A stretch of DNA of 64,000 nucleotides from DASSUW01 sp963740605 (lineage in GTDB: Bacteria; Actinomycetota; Thermoleophilia; Solirubrobacterales; Solirubrobacteraceae), in contig CAVUFC010000010.1 of assembly GCA_963740605.1 (NCBI GenBank), positions 248,001-312,000 of the forward strand, written 5' to 3'. Below the pieces are notes generated by a model. That model was not told the DNA's origin, made no database searches, and worked only from the letters and a program-made list of their open reading frames with translations. This document shows positions 7,658 through 16,489 of this stretch, one piece after another. Both the position numbers and the translations under genes were made by a program. Within the stretch, counting starts at the first letter, position 1, and each line of letters opens with the position of its first letter.

Positions 7658-8041
7658 TCAGCTCTCGGCGAGCTTGGAGTCAAGAAGGAAGACCTCGGCA
7701 GCCGCATCTGGTGCGACGTGGTTGGCGCTCATGAACGCGTTCACGCTGCACGCCGTCAGCCGCTCGACCACCGCGACCAGATCGTCGCGCATCGTCTCCT
7801 GGAAGGTGCGGCGCAGTTGCAGCACCTCGGCATGCCTGCCGGCGTCGACCAAGCTCTGCTCGGCCTTAGTCAGACCGTCCTGCAGGATCACGACGACCGT
7901 CTCACCGTCGATCGTTGTCCGCGCCCTGGTCGGCCCTCTCCCCGTGTGCTCGGAGAAGACGTGGACCACTGCGGTGGATATGGCGGCGGCAATTCGGCCC
8001 TGATCGTCGCGGGAGGAACCGTCGCTGGACGTGGTGGGCAT
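7658..8041 (-). CDS. MpsC-like protein (DUF2294)
   Basis: 127 aa, soluble. It shows the family pattern of DUF2294, now called MpsC after a component of a sodium-dependent membrane-potential-generating system: a conserved GRGPTRARTTIDGETVVVIL segment, the central LTKAEQSLVDAG and the LRRTFQETMRDDLVAVVERLT helix. Actinobacterial copies often occur alone, as here, and a direct role in ion translocation is not shown for them. It is followed on its downstream side by 117 bp without a gene before the frameshifted membrane gene. Confidence 0.75.
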   Translation of the reverse strand: MPTTSSDGSSRDDQGRIAAAISTAVVHVFSEHTGRGPTRARTTIDGETVVVILQDGLTKAEQSLVDAGRHAEVLQLRRTFQETMRDDLVAVVERLTACSVNAFMSANHVAPDAAAEVFLLDSKLAES

Positions 8042-8303
8042 TGCGCCCCAGTTCTCGCTCCCCTCAAAGGCAAGGTCGCGCGCGAGGCGGAGAGAAACGA
8101 GAAGTACCCAACGGCGAGGTCATCATTCTATCCCTGGGTGCCTGGTACCGTGGCTTCTAGCAGGGAGCCTCAGCCCCGACGCGGCCCGGTGAGACGACAG
8201 CCCTCAGCCCCGACGCGCCGCTCCTGATCCTCCGCACACCACGGAAACTCCTCCGACGGTCTCCGACGAACGAGAACGCGAGAGGAGGGTCCAGGAGGCG
8301 GCC

Positions 8304-8852
8304 ATGTCCACCACCGATAGCCCGAACGGCGCGCCACGCAGCCGCGCTGCGCCGGCCGCTCCTGACCGTGAGCGGAACGCCGCGATCGAGCTCGGCTCCG
8401 AGACCTCCGGGCTTCAGCCCGCGACCCCGAGCCGGCGGGCCGGCGATGCACCGATCCATCAGTTCGGCAAGCTCGCCGAGATCGCCCTTCCCACCGGCTC
8501 CAGCGCACCCGGCGCCGCCAGGATGGTGGTCGCCCACTGCCTGACCGGGCTCGTATCGCAACAGATCCTGCTCGACGCGCAGCTGCTCGTCAGCGAAGTC
8601 GTCACCAACAGCCTGAGGCACGGCGCCCTCAGCGAGGGTGACACCGTGCTCGTCCGCGTGTACGTCGCGGCTGACAGCGTGCGGCTCGAGATCGTGAATC
8701 CGGGCACTGCCGGCGTTGTCAGCGCACGACACCCGGACCAGCAGCCCCGCGGCGGCGGCTTCGGCCTCGACCTTGTCGACCGCCTGACCGCCAGCTGGGG
8801 TGTGAGGCGAAACGGTGGTACCAACGTGTGGTTCGAGATGGGACGCGCCTGA
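8304..8852 (+). CDS. Anti-sigma factor-type Ser/Thr kinase, HATPase_c_2 domain
   Basis: 182 aa. After a poorly conserved 60-residue N-terminus, residues 65-180 form an RsbW/SpoIIAB-like GHKL ATPase: LLVSEVVTNSLRHGA (N box with Glu and Asn) and GGGFGLDLVDRLTASWG (G box). NVWFEM ends the fold. Such proteins bind a sigma factor or phosphorylate an anti-anti-sigma partner; no partner is visible here except the small gene that follows after 3 bp. The ATG at 8304 has a GGAGG-type site about 8 nt upstream. Confidence 0.85.
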   Translation: MSTTDSPNGAPRSRAAPAAPDRERNAAIELGSETSGLQPATPSRRAGDAPIHQFGKLAEIALPTGSSAPGAARMVVAHCLTGLVSQQILLDAQLLVSEVVTNSLRHGALSEGDTVLVRVYVAADSVRLEIVNPGTAGVVSARHPDQQPRGGGFGLDLVDRLTASWGVRRNGGTNVWFEMGRA

Positions 8853-8855
8853 GCC

Positions 8856-9122
8856 ATGCCATTCACCGCGAGCCAGATCGATGAAGTGCGGCGCACGGCC
8901 GACGGCCCTGATGGACGCGTCTATGACGTCGAGCTGCCGTATCGCCGCCTAGGGCGCTGCCGCATGTCCGACGCGGTCGCCGCCGTCATCGGAACCGAGG
9001 GCGCGGACGTCGCCGTTGCGCTCTCCAGCTACGAGGCGCGCAACGGAAAGCACGGCACGGCTTCGGAGCTCCTCGGGGCCGGGGTGAATCTCGGCGTCGA
9101 AGACGCACCCGCTCGCGTGTGA
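8856..9122 (+). CDS. Small protein of unknown function
   Basis: 88 aa, not recognised. It begins 3 bp after the anti-sigma-type gene and so is probably co-transcribed and translationally coupled. It has no signal peptide or membrane segment; the composition is mildly acidic (residues VYDVELPYRRLGRCRM and IGTEGADVAVALSSYEARNG). Position makes it a candidate partner of the ATPase, but nothing in the sequence shows that. It could be a non-coding overlap of high GC content, although the coding phase matches its neighbours. Confidence 0.45.
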   Translation: MPFTASQIDEVRRTADGPDGRVYDVELPYRRLGRCRMSDAVAAVIGTEGADVAVALSSYEARNGKHGTASELLGAGVNLGVEDAPARV

Positions 9123-9162
9123 CCGGGCTCCCCGGACCCGCGGGATGGTCTCGTGAGACGCG

Positions 9163-9465
9163 CTAGAGGCGTCGCGAGGACCAGAGGATCGCGGCGAGCG
9201 CCACCGACACGATCGACACCACCAGGCCGATCAGCCAGCCCTGGGAATCCTGCGAGGTCATGATCGCGGCGATGACTACACCGATTCCGATGATCCCGGC
9301 GGTGGCCACGAGCCGCATCAGCGGCGCCTCGAGCGGCAGCCGCTTCCCGCGGCTCGGGATCATCACGCCCGGCCGCTGCTCTGCCCCGGCTCGTTGCTCC
9401 TCCCGTGCCACACGCCGTGCGTCGCGCTCTGGGTCGGACTGCCCCTCGCCGTTGCCCGGGGTCAT
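9163..9465 (-). CDS. Small two-TM membrane protein of unknown function
   Basis: About 100 aa. A charged N-terminus rich in Arg, Glu and Asp (about 45 residues) precedes two hydrophobic helices (LVATAGIIGIGVVIAAIM and LIGLVVSIVSVALAAILW) joined by a short TSQDSQG loop, and a basic SSRRL tail. It follows the metallophosphoesterase gene by about 35 bp on the same strand, so one operon is likely. The start may be ATG 9465 or GTG 9474. Confidence 0.6.
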   Translation of the reverse strand: MTPGNGEGQSDPERDARRVAREEQRAGAEQRPGVMIPSRGKRLPLEAPLMRLVATAGIIGIGVVIAAIMTSQDSQGWLIGLVVSIVSVALAAILWSSRRL

Positions 9466-9500
9466 CGCGGACACGCGGCCAGGATAGTCCACGCGCGCGG

Positions 9501-10595
9501 CTAGACGCGGTCCAAGAAGGTGTACGCGGCGGTCGGACCGGACTGCATCCACTCGGAGAGGCCGTAGCGACACGTGCTGCCGTCGTCGGCGTCCGCGTCG
9601 ATCGTCTTCGGCGGGCGGCCTTCCACGACCTCGACCTCGATGCTCCGGCCCGCGAGCGGCCCGCCCGCGAGCACGGCCAGGATCGTCGGCCCGGGATCGC
9701 GCGCCCGGGCCGCGACCGGGCTCGGCAGCTTCGGCTCCGGCGCCCGTGTAACGGTGGGCTCGGCGCGCGGCCCGGCGTCGGCGAACGGATGCGCGTCATA
9801 CCGGACGAAGCGCTCGAGCTGTGGGTAGAACTCGCTGGTGGTGACGGGCCGGCGGGCGAAGTGGGCCAGCGGCTCCTCGCCCTGCACGCCCTGCCCCGGC
9901 TGCCGCATGGCGATGCGGACCTCGTCCGCATCGATCTCGATCACGTTGTAGGACGGCGGCATCGTGCCGCGCACGCGCAGAGTCGAGACCGTACCCGAGT
10001 GCACCACGCGGACTCCCGAGATGCTCCATACGTAGGGCACGTGGCGGTGGCCGGACAGCACGAGGTCGACCTCGAGCTCGCGCAGGATCGCCATCACATC
10101 GCCGGCGTCCCGAAGGTTGTTGACATCACGGCCCGTGCCGGGGACGGCAAGGATGTGGTGATGGATGACGACGATGCGAGGTCCGTCGGTCCAGTCACGG
10201 AGCGCGGCGTCGAGCCAGCCGTAGTGCTCGCGCCCGACCTCGCCCTCATCGACGTCGGGCTTGGTCGAGTCGATCGCCACCACCCTGGCATGACCCCCGG
10301 CAACCGGCACCGTGGTTATCGAATCGCGAGCACCGAAGAAGTCCTCGAAGTGGCGATAGCCGACGTTGCGGGCGTCGTGGTTGCCCATCGTCACCACGAC
10401 GTTGCGACACGCGAGCTCGTCCAGGAACTCCCGGCACCGCTCGAACTCGCCGCGATAGCCCTCCATCGTCAGATCGCCCGCGACCACCACGAGGTCCGGT
10501 GCTAACTCGTTGGTCTCGGCGATTGCGGCGTGCAGCAGCTCGGGACGGAACAAGCCCGCACCGACGTGCAGGTCGGACATCTGGACGATCCGCAT
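9501..10595 (-). CDS. Calcineurin-like metallophosphoesterase (CpdA-like)
   Basis: 364 aa. Residues 1-230 form a binuclear metallophosphoesterase: DLHVG (DxH), VVVAGDLT (GDxx), MGNHD (GNHD), VIHHH and SGHRHVPY (GHxH) are all present in order. This set matches class III cyclic-nucleotide phosphodiesterases and related enzymes. A 120-residue C-terminal part after YPQLERF is family-specific and of unknown use (a proline/alanine-rich linker and a small beta-rich end). The start codon at 10595 has GATACT 9 nt before it. It is divergent from an unknown gene across about 50 bp. Confidence 0.85.
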   Translation of the reverse strand: MRIVQMSDLHVGAGLFRPELLHAAIAETNELAPDLVVVAGDLTMEGYRGEFERCREFLDELACRNVVVTMGNHDARNVGYRHFEDFFGARDSITTVPVAGGHARVVAIDSTKPDVDEGEVGREHYGWLDAALRDWTDGPRIVVIHHHILAVPGTGRDVNNLRDAGDVMAILRELEVDLVLSGHRHVPYVWSISGVRVVHSGTVSTLRVRGTMPPSYNVIEIDADEVRIAMRQPGQGVQGEEPLAHFARRPVTTSEFYPQLERFVRYDAHPFADAGPRAEPTVTRAPEPKLPSPVAARARDPGPTILAVLAGGPLAGRSIEVEVVEGRPPKTIDADADDGSTCRYGLSEWMQSGPTAAYTFLDRV

Positions 10596-10645
10596 CAGGC
10601 AACCAGTATCGCCGGTGGGCGCCGGGGCGTATGGTGAATGAAGAC

Positions 10646-11110
10646 ATGTTGCACCCGCGCATCGACATCTCGCGTGACCTCGAGGGCGAGCCCATCGTGC
10701 TGGCGTGCTTCGACCTCGGCGGGGCGGAGATCACGGCGGCGGCGCACGCGGTCGCCGCGATGGCGGCCGAGCGGTTCCGTATGGCGGACATGTCGGTCGA
10801 CGATGTGCTCGAGCTCCGCGAGTTGACGGCCCTCGCCGACGAGCTCGCCGGCCAGGACCCGCAGCCCGGGATGCGGACTGTGGTGCTGCGCCCCGCCCGG
10901 GTTTCGGTCCTCCGCGACGCCATCGCGCGGTTCATCGAGACCCGCGACGAGGCAGAGTGGATCCGCGAGGAGGATCGCGAGCCACTCGCGATCGTGCGCG
11001 GCCTGCTGGTTCCCCTCGGGGAGCTCTGCGCTGAAGCGCTTCGCGCCGCGCTGTCTCCGGAGCCGCCCCCCGTGGCGCATCCGCACACCACGGGCGACGA
11101 CCCGGCGTAG
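10646..11110 (+). CDS. Hypothetical protein, mostly helical
   Basis: About 154 aa (159 if it starts at ATG 10631). I do not recognise it. The sequence is a run of amphipathic helices rich in Ala, Glu, Arg and Leu (EITAAAHAVAAMAAERFRMADMS, DVLELRELTALADELAG, VSVLRDAIARFIETRDEAEW), with no signal peptide and a proline-rich end. TATGGT at 10630-10635 could be its -10 box, favouring the ATG at 10646 (start MLHPRIDIS). It is transcribed divergently from the metallophosphoesterase and ends 3 bp from the convergent FG-GAP/PASTA gene. Confidence 0.55.
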   Translation: MLHPRIDISRDLEGEPIVLACFDLGGAEITAAAHAVAAMAAERFRMADMSVDDVLELRELTALADELAGQDPQPGMRTVVLRPARVSVLRDAIARFIETRDEAEWIREEDREPLAIVRGLLVPLGELCAEALRAALSPEPPPVAHPHTTGDDPA

Positions 11111-11113
11111 AGA

Positions 11114-12331
11114 TCAGCCGCGCGGATCGCGGCTGACGATGAGGGAGACGCGGGTGCCCGCGGTGCGCACCTTGTGCGCCCGCGGGGTCGAGCGGATCAC
11201 GCGGCCGCGCCTGACCTTCGCGTGGACGCGCTTGACCGTGCCGAGCTTGCAGCCGGCGGCGGCGAGCAGCGACTTCGCGCGCGCGACCGTCCGGCCGCGC
11301 AGCGTCGGAACAACGCACGACGCCGCGTGCGCGCCGGTCACGACGACCGGGACGCTGGTCGCCGCCGTCGAGCCGCCGGCGTTGGTCGCGGTGACACGGC
11401 ACTGGAGCGCGTGGTCGGCGTCGCCGCCGACCGGCGTGTAGGTGCTGCCCGAGGCGACCGGGGATCCGTCGCGCAGCCACGCAAACGCGAAGCTCACAGC
11501 GCCGGTCCAGGAGCCCCGTGCACACGTGAGCGCCGACCCGGCGCGAGGAGTGCCGGAGATGCCGGGATCGCCCGAGACCGACGGCGGGACGACCGTCGTG
11601 CGGAACGTCCGGTCGCGGCCGGAGGTCGTCCCGACCGCGTTGGTCGCGACGACGCGGTAGTGGTAGGTCGTCAATGGCGCCAGCCCGGACAGCGCGCCGC
11701 TCGCCTGCTGTTTGGCCGTCCCGGTGAGCACACCGCCCGCGGGCAGCGCAGCCGTGGCGTGACCGTACGACGCGGTCGTGCCGTACTCGATCCGGTAGGT
11801 CGTGGCGCTGCCGTCCGGGTTCACGGCGGCGCCGACGGTGGCGACGTAGGCGGTCGGCTGGGCGTCGCCGGTGCTCACGCCCGGGATCCGCGTCGTGTTG
11901 TGCGCGACCTGGACTGTCGGCTGACCCCGTCACGGGCGCGCCGGTCGACGCGACGTCGGTGACCACGAGAGCGATATCGCCGTCCGCATCGGCGTCGCCG
12001 GCCGCGAGGTCGAACAGTTCCCCGCCGACGGTCGTGTCGCCCGTGGCGGTGAGCCCGTTGGAGCCGCCGTGCAGGATGGCGACGTAGCCGACGTTTCCGA
12101 CGGCGAGGTCGTCGTAGCCATCGTGGTCGAAGTCGGCGGACACCGACCGGGAGGGATTGCCACCGAGCGAGATCGGGTGGGCGCCGTCTGCCAGCCATTC
12201 GACGGCGCCGCCAACGCGCTGCCCGGCGGGTCGGGCAGGTTTGTCGCACCCGCGAACGTCGGTGGCGCACCGACGGCGGGTGGCAGGGCAGATGCGGTGC
12301 CCGCTGACAGTGTCGCGGCGAGCACGGCCAC
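11114..12331 (-). pseudogene. Secreted FG-GAP / fibronectin-like / PASTA protein, broken by two frameshifts
   Basis: One gene read in two frames. From a GTG at 12331 the frame encodes a signal peptide (MAVLAATLSAGTASALP) and a short linker. The next part (VEWLADGAHPISLGG, DFDHDGYDDLAVGNVG, DADADGDIALVV) is an FG-GAP/VCBS repeat with Ca-binding DxDxDG loops, in a second frame. The first frame resumes after a TGA at 11930 with HNTTRIPGVSTGDAQPTAYVATVGAAV, fibronectin-III-like and Ig-like segments (YRIEYGTTASYGHAT, TYHYRVVATNAVG), and a C-terminal PASTA-like domain (CVVPTLRGRTVARAKSLLAAAGC). The shifts are near 12200-12225 and 11915-11930. The restored product would be about 400 aa, extracellular. 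Decay or assembly error cannot be told apart here. Confidence 0.6.
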
Positions 12332-12372
12332 GGCGACTTAAGCGACCGCTCGCACGCCCTAAGGCACGTCAC

Positions 12373-12402
12373 TTGCCTGACTGGTCGCGCGGTCCTTATA
12401 GT
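12373..12402 (+). promoter_or_regulatory. Promoter giving a leaderless lipoprotein mRNA
   Basis: TTGCCT (12373-12378), 18-bp spacer, TATAGT (12397-12402). The predicted start of transcription falls on the GTG at 12409, 6 nt after the -10 box. The strongest -10 match of its kind in the window. Confidence 0.6.
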
Positions 12403-12408
12403 CGGCTC

Positions 12409-12924
12409 GTGAATCCCCCATACGCGCGGACGGCGGCGGCCGCGATCTTGGTCCTAGCCGCCGTTGCGGCCGTCGGGTGCGGGGGAAACGAGGCTGCCGT
12501 GACGACGGCGCCGGCGGCCGGCCCGGCGCAGCTTGGCTTCGTCCCGCTGACGACGGCGCAGGCGGCGCGGAAGGCGGAGCGGATCGCCGTCGTCGTGTCA
12601 CACGGCTCACGTGTCGTGGAAGGGATGCCGGACACGCCGTTCACGCGCACGCGTTTCACGGTGCAGAACCTGGTCAAGGGCCGGCTCCCGCACACGTTCG
12701 CGATCGAGGTGATCGGCGGGCGCCTCGGCAACCGGTTCGTCACGTCGCCGGTGCAGCCGTTCGCCAAGCAGCACCGCTACGTCCTCTTCCTCGGCCCCGA
12801 CGGGCGGGTCGGGCCGACGATCTACCCCCAGTCCGTGATCGAGCTCGGGCAGCCCGGCGGGCCGCGGCTGCGCGACGTCCTCGCCTCGATCCAGCGGTCC
12901 CTGTCCACGGAAGGCTCGCCATGA
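12409..12924 (+). CDS. Putative lipoprotein of unknown function
   Basis: 171 aa starting at a GTG. The N-terminus has a basic residue, a hydrophobic stretch (AAAAILVLAAVAAV) and a lipobox-like VGC followed by GG, so the mature protein likely begins at that Cys anchored outside the membrane. The rest is a compact beta-rich domain (RIAVVVSHGSRVVEG, FTVQNLVKGRLPHTFAIEVIGG, HRYVLFLGPDG) of a kind found in secreted actinobacterial proteins of no known function. Its stop overlaps the start of the matrixin gene (ATGA), so the two form an operon and may act together. Confidence 0.75.
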   Translation: MNPPYARTAAAAILVLAAVAAVGCGGNEAAVTTAPAAGPAQLGFVPLTTAQAARKAERIAVVVSHGSRVVEGMPDTPFTRTRFTVQNLVKGRLPHTFAIEVIGGRLGNRFVTSPVQPFAKQHRYVLFLGPDGRVGPTIYPQSVIELGQPGGPRLRDVLASIQRSLSTEGSP

Positions 12925-15900
12925 CCCGTCTCGTCCGCACGCTGGCGCTCGCCGCAGCCGTTGTCCTCGTCGCCGTCCCGTCGGCCGCCGGCTACGCGCC
13001 GCTGCACCAGACGGTCGGGTCGCAGGAGCTGCCGCAGCATTGGCGCACATCGGCGTTCCCGATCCACCTCACGATCGACAACAACACGACGGCGGCGTTC
13101 CAGGGCAACATCACGACGGCGATCAACGCCTGGAACAACGTGGCGACGGCGCGCGACCCGTGGGACACGACCACGACGATCGCCGCTGACGACTTCACCA
13201 AGGACAACTTCCTCACCAAGTGGGGCAACCTGGGCGGCGACGGGCAGCAGGAGGTGGTCCTCGACAGCGACGGCTCGATCCTCACCGACTTCGGGCTGAC
13301 TCCCGCCGCGGTGAACGGGTTCGGGGAAAGCGGCGGCGTGATCCGCAACGGCGAGGCCGAGATCCAGGACATGTACCTGCTCATCAACGGCCAGGCGACA
13401 CGCACGTTCGACCGCCAGGCGACGGAGATCCACGAGCTCGGGCACACGCTCGGCCTGGCGCATTCGACGGTCGGCTTCGCGATCGGCAAGGACGGCGCGT
13501 TGTCGCCGGAGGTCGACGCGATGGTGCCGACGATGCACCCGTTCTCGATCGCGACGAACGACCGGCAGTCGCTCGAGGCGGATGACGAAGCGTCACTGTC
13601 GGAGCTGTACCCGGACCCGAACGGCAGCTTGACGAGCACGCTCGGGACGATCACCGGCACGGTGACGCGCTGCGGGAGCGGCGACCCGGTGCTCGGCGCC
13701 AACCTGCGCGCCGTCAACGCCGCCGATCCGTCGATCCAGCTCACGCAGGTGACGGGGATCGACGGCAGCACCGACGGCAGCTACACGATCCACGGCGTCC
13801 CGCCCGGCAGCTACGACGTCGTCGTCGAGCCGCTCGGGGGCGACCGCCAGTACATGGACGCGCTCGGCTACACAACGCGGATCGACACCGATTTCACGTC
13901 CGAGTACCTCAACGACACCGAGAGCGACTGCGCGGCCGACGGCGACCCGACCGTCAAGAACGAGATCCCGGTCGGCGCGAGCGGGATCAAGACCGCGGAC
14001 TTCAAGGTCGAGGGCTCCTCGCTCGCCCTGGTGATCGACGAGACCGCGAGCATGGGGCCGGAGATCGCCGCGATCGAGACCGGTCTCGAGGCGATCATCA
14101 ACGGGCTGCAGGCCACCGGCGCCAGCTTCCCGAAGACGACCATCGTCACGTTCGACGACGGGTCGCAGCTCCGGACGACGACGCGCGACCCGGACCGGCT
14201 GCTCCAGGTCATCCACTCGCTCAGCCCGCACAGCACCCCCGACTGCCCGGAGGGGTCCAACCGCGCCTTGATGACCGCCGCGCGGCAGCTCGGCGCCGGC
14301 GGGACGGCGATCCTCGTGACCGACGCCGACAGCCTCCGATCCGGCCCGTCACGGCGTGCCGTCGAGGACTTCTACCGCGCCAAGGGCCTACGCCTGAACA
14401 CGATGCTGTCCGGCAGCTGCCCACCCGCGCAGAACCCGCCGCTGCGCGGGCGCACGTTCGCGAGCGCGCTCACGCCGCCGCCGCTGATCCCCGGCGCCGG
14501 GCCTGACGAGGACCGCCCGCCGGACACGCTCGGCGTCGAGAACGCGCTGCGTACGTTCAGCGAGGAGAGCCTGCAGACCGGTGGGCTGTTCAGCTTCCAG
14601 CCGGAAGTCAAGACCGGCCCGGCCGACGCCAAGACGCGCTACTCGAACACGCTCGCCAACCTCGGGATCTCGGCCGTACGGCCGGCGCTCGCCGCCGTCA
14701 ACCCGGCGACCGTGCCGCAGGGCTCGGGGCTCGATGCCGAGCTGACCGGATCACACACGAGCTTCCGCACCGGGAGCACCGTCGCGATCTCTGGCGGAGG
14801 CGTCACGGCGAGCGCGATCCGGGTGCAGTCGCCGACGCTCATCCTCGTGCACCTGGCCGCGACCGGCGCCGCGGCCGGCGGGTTCCGCGACGTCACCGTG
14901 AGCACCCCGCGGGGCGACGGGACCACTGAGACGGCGACCGGCCTCGGTGCCGTCGAGGTCGTCGGCCCGCCCGCCGGGCCGACCGTCCTGTCGGTGACAC
15001 GGAGCACCGGCGCGGTGGGCTCGACCGAGGACGTCACGATCTCCGGCGGCGGGTCACACTTCGGCGGCACGAGCGTCGCCAGCTTCATCAACCCCGCCAC
15101 GGGCGCGGCCGACGGCGTGACCGTGAACCATCTGACAGTCACGTCACCGACGTCGGCCGAGGCGAACATCACGATCGCTGCGGGCGCCGCGATCGGGGTC
15201 CGCAGCGTGTCGGTGCAGACCGGCGGTGAGAATGCGAGCAACCCGTCCGGGCATCAGTTCCTCGTGACGCCGCCCGCCCCGGCGATCGCGCGCCTGACGG
15301 GTGCGAGCCCGGCGGCCGGCGTCCGGGGCGCGACAATCGATGTCGCGCTGACCGGCGCCGGCACCGCGTTCGCGAACGGCACGTCGCTGACGTCGGTCGG
15401 CGGCACCGGTGTCAAGGTGCTTTCGACGACGGTCAGCAGCCCGACGTCGGCCACCGCGCGGCTGCAGATCGCGCCGACCGCGCCGCTCGCCTTCCGCGAC
15501 CTCACCGTCGCCACCGGGGCCGAGAGCGCCGCCCTGCTTGACGGCTTCGAGGTCAAGGCCGTCCCGCAGGGCGGCGGCAACCCGCCGCCGACCACCTGCT
15601 CCGACCAGGCCCGGCCGCGGTCCTCGCTGCTCAAGGGCAAAAAGGGCGCCGCGCTCAAGCATCACAAGCTGAAGCTCCGCGGGCACGCGAGCGATGACGG
15701 CTGCACGGCGACGATCTCGGTCGCCGGCAAGGTCGCGCGCGTCGAAGTCGCGATCTCGCGTAAGGCGGGCAAGAAGTGCCGCTTCGTCGCGAGCAGCGGC
15801 AAGCTCGGGTCCGCCCGCAAGTGCTCGAAGCGGGTGTTCCTCAAGGCGAAGGGAACGACGACGTGGAGCCTGAGCCTCAAGCGCAGGCTGCCGCACGCGA

Positions 15901-15980
15901 AGTACACGATCCTCGTGCGCGCGCGTGACGCGGCCGGCAACCTGCAGGCGACGGCGGTGAAGCGGACGGTCCGCGTCTAG
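12921..15980 (+). CDS. Large secreted matrixin-like metallopeptidase with VWA and repeated Ig-like domains
   Basis: 1019 aa with a signal peptide (LALAAAVVLVAVPSAAG). Residues 30-230 form a matrixin-type metzincin: HELGHTLGLAHS (His171, Glu172, His175, His181) is HExxHxxGxxH. Residues about 245-355 are a carboxypeptidase-regulatory-like beta sandwich (YTIHGVPPGSYDVVVEP). Residues 368-560 are a von Willebrand A domain with the metal site DETAS (Asp373) and a later TDADS. Residues 600-890 contain three IPT/TIG-like repeats, each with an SPT(S)A-type strand, and the end is a Lys-rich beta domain (TISVAGKVARVEVAIS). Likely an extracellular protease that also binds a partner. The ATG overlaps the upstream stop. 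Confidence 0.82.
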   Translation: MTRLVRTLALAAAVVLVAVPSAAGYAPLHQTVGSQELPQHWRTSAFPIHLTIDNNTTAAFQGNITTAINAWNNVATARDPWDTTTTIAADDFTKDNFLTKWGNLGGDGQQEVVLDSDGSILTDFGLTPAAVNGFGESGGVIRNGEAEIQDMYLLINGQATRTFDRQATEIHELGHTLGLAHSTVGFAIGKDGALSPEVDAMVPTMHPFSIATNDRQSLEADDEASLSELYPDPNGSLTSTLGTITGTVTRCGSGDPVLGANLRAVNAADPSIQLTQVTGIDGSTDGSYTIHGVPPGSYDVVVEPLGGDRQYMDALGYTTRIDTDFTSEYLNDTESDCAADGDPTVKNEIPVGASGIKTADFKVEGSSLALVIDETASMGPEIAAIETGLEAIINGLQATGASFPKTTIVTFDDGSQLRTTTRDPDRLLQVIHSLSPHSTPDCPEGSNRALMTAARQLGAGGTAILVTDADSLRSGPSRRAVEDFYRAKGLRLNTMLSGSCPPAQNPPLRGRTFASALTPPPLIPGAGPDEDRPPDTLGVENALRTFSEESLQTGGLFSFQPEVKTGPADAKTRYSNTLANLGISAVRPALAAVNPATVPQGSGLDAELTGSHTSFRTGSTVAISGGGVTASAIRVQSPTLILVHLAATGAAAGGFRDVTVSTPRGDGTTETATGLGAVEVVGPPAGPTVLSVTRSTGAVGSTEDVTISGGGSHFGGTSVASFINPATGAADGVTVNHLTVTSPTSAEANITIAAGAAIGVRSVSVQTGGENASNPSGHQFLVTPPAPAIARLTGASPAAGVRGATIDVALTGAGTAFANGTSLTSVGGTGVKVLSTTVSSPTSATARLQIAPTAPLAFRDLTVATGAESAALLDGFEVKAVPQGGGNPPPTTCSDQARPRSSLLKGKKGAALKHHKLKLRGHASDDGCTATISVAGKVARVEVAISRKAGKKCRFVASSGKLGSARKCSKRVFLKAKGTTTWSLSLKRRLPHAKYTILVRARDAAGNLQATAVKRTVRV

Positions 15981-16489
15981 ACGTCGCGGATGCCGGAGAC
16001 GGCGAGCGCGATCGCGACCACGATCTGGAGCGCGGCGAGGAACTGTGCGGCGAGCGCGCTGGTCTCGCGGCGGCGCGCGCGTGCGGCCAGCAACCCGGGG
16101 AGGAGCGCGATCGCGGCGGCCGCGAGGACCTTGCCGACGCTCTCGTCGGCGCCGAAGCTCACGGCCGCTGCGGCGAGCTCGGGCGTGACGAGCACGGCGG
16201 CGAACGGCCCGGACGGCGCGGCGGGCCAGACGATCGTGCGCACCGCGGTCGCCCCGAGCACGATCGCCGCGGCGATCCGCCACGACTCCGGGCTGATGTC
16301 GAGCCAGTCGAGCAGCGGGTCGGCGACGAGCACGGCGACGACGATCAGGACCGCGCCGGCCGCGAGCGCGACGGCGAGATCGCGCGCGGCGGCGGGGCGC
16401 GGGCCCTCGCGGCGCGCCACCACCGCGAGCGCGACGCGCCCCGCGTTGGTCGTCGCGAGAAAGCCGGCGAGAAGGAAGCCGAAGCTCAT
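15977..16489 (-). CDS. Integral membrane protein of unknown function
   Basis: 170 aa, about five membrane helices (FGFLLAGFLATTNAGRVALAVV, AVALAAGAVLIVVAVLVADPLL, IAAAIVLGATAVRTIVW and two more) and a final NxGIRDV-like tail. The FLATTNAGR loop near the N-terminus recalls small-molecule transporters of the MarC/LysE kind, but I cannot assign a family. Its ATG overlaps the stop of the upstream toroid gene (ATGA), so it is the last gene of the four-gene minus-strand operon that begins with the LQRxxGNxAV protein. Confidence 0.7.
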   Translation of the reverse strand: MSFGFLLAGFLATTNAGRVALAVVARREGPRPAAARDLAVALAAGAVLIVVAVLVADPLLDWLDISPESWRIAAAIVLGATAVRTIVWPAAPSGPFAAVLVTPELAAAAVSFGADESVGKVLAAAAIALLPGLLAARARRRETSALAAQFLAALQIVVAIALAVSGIRDV

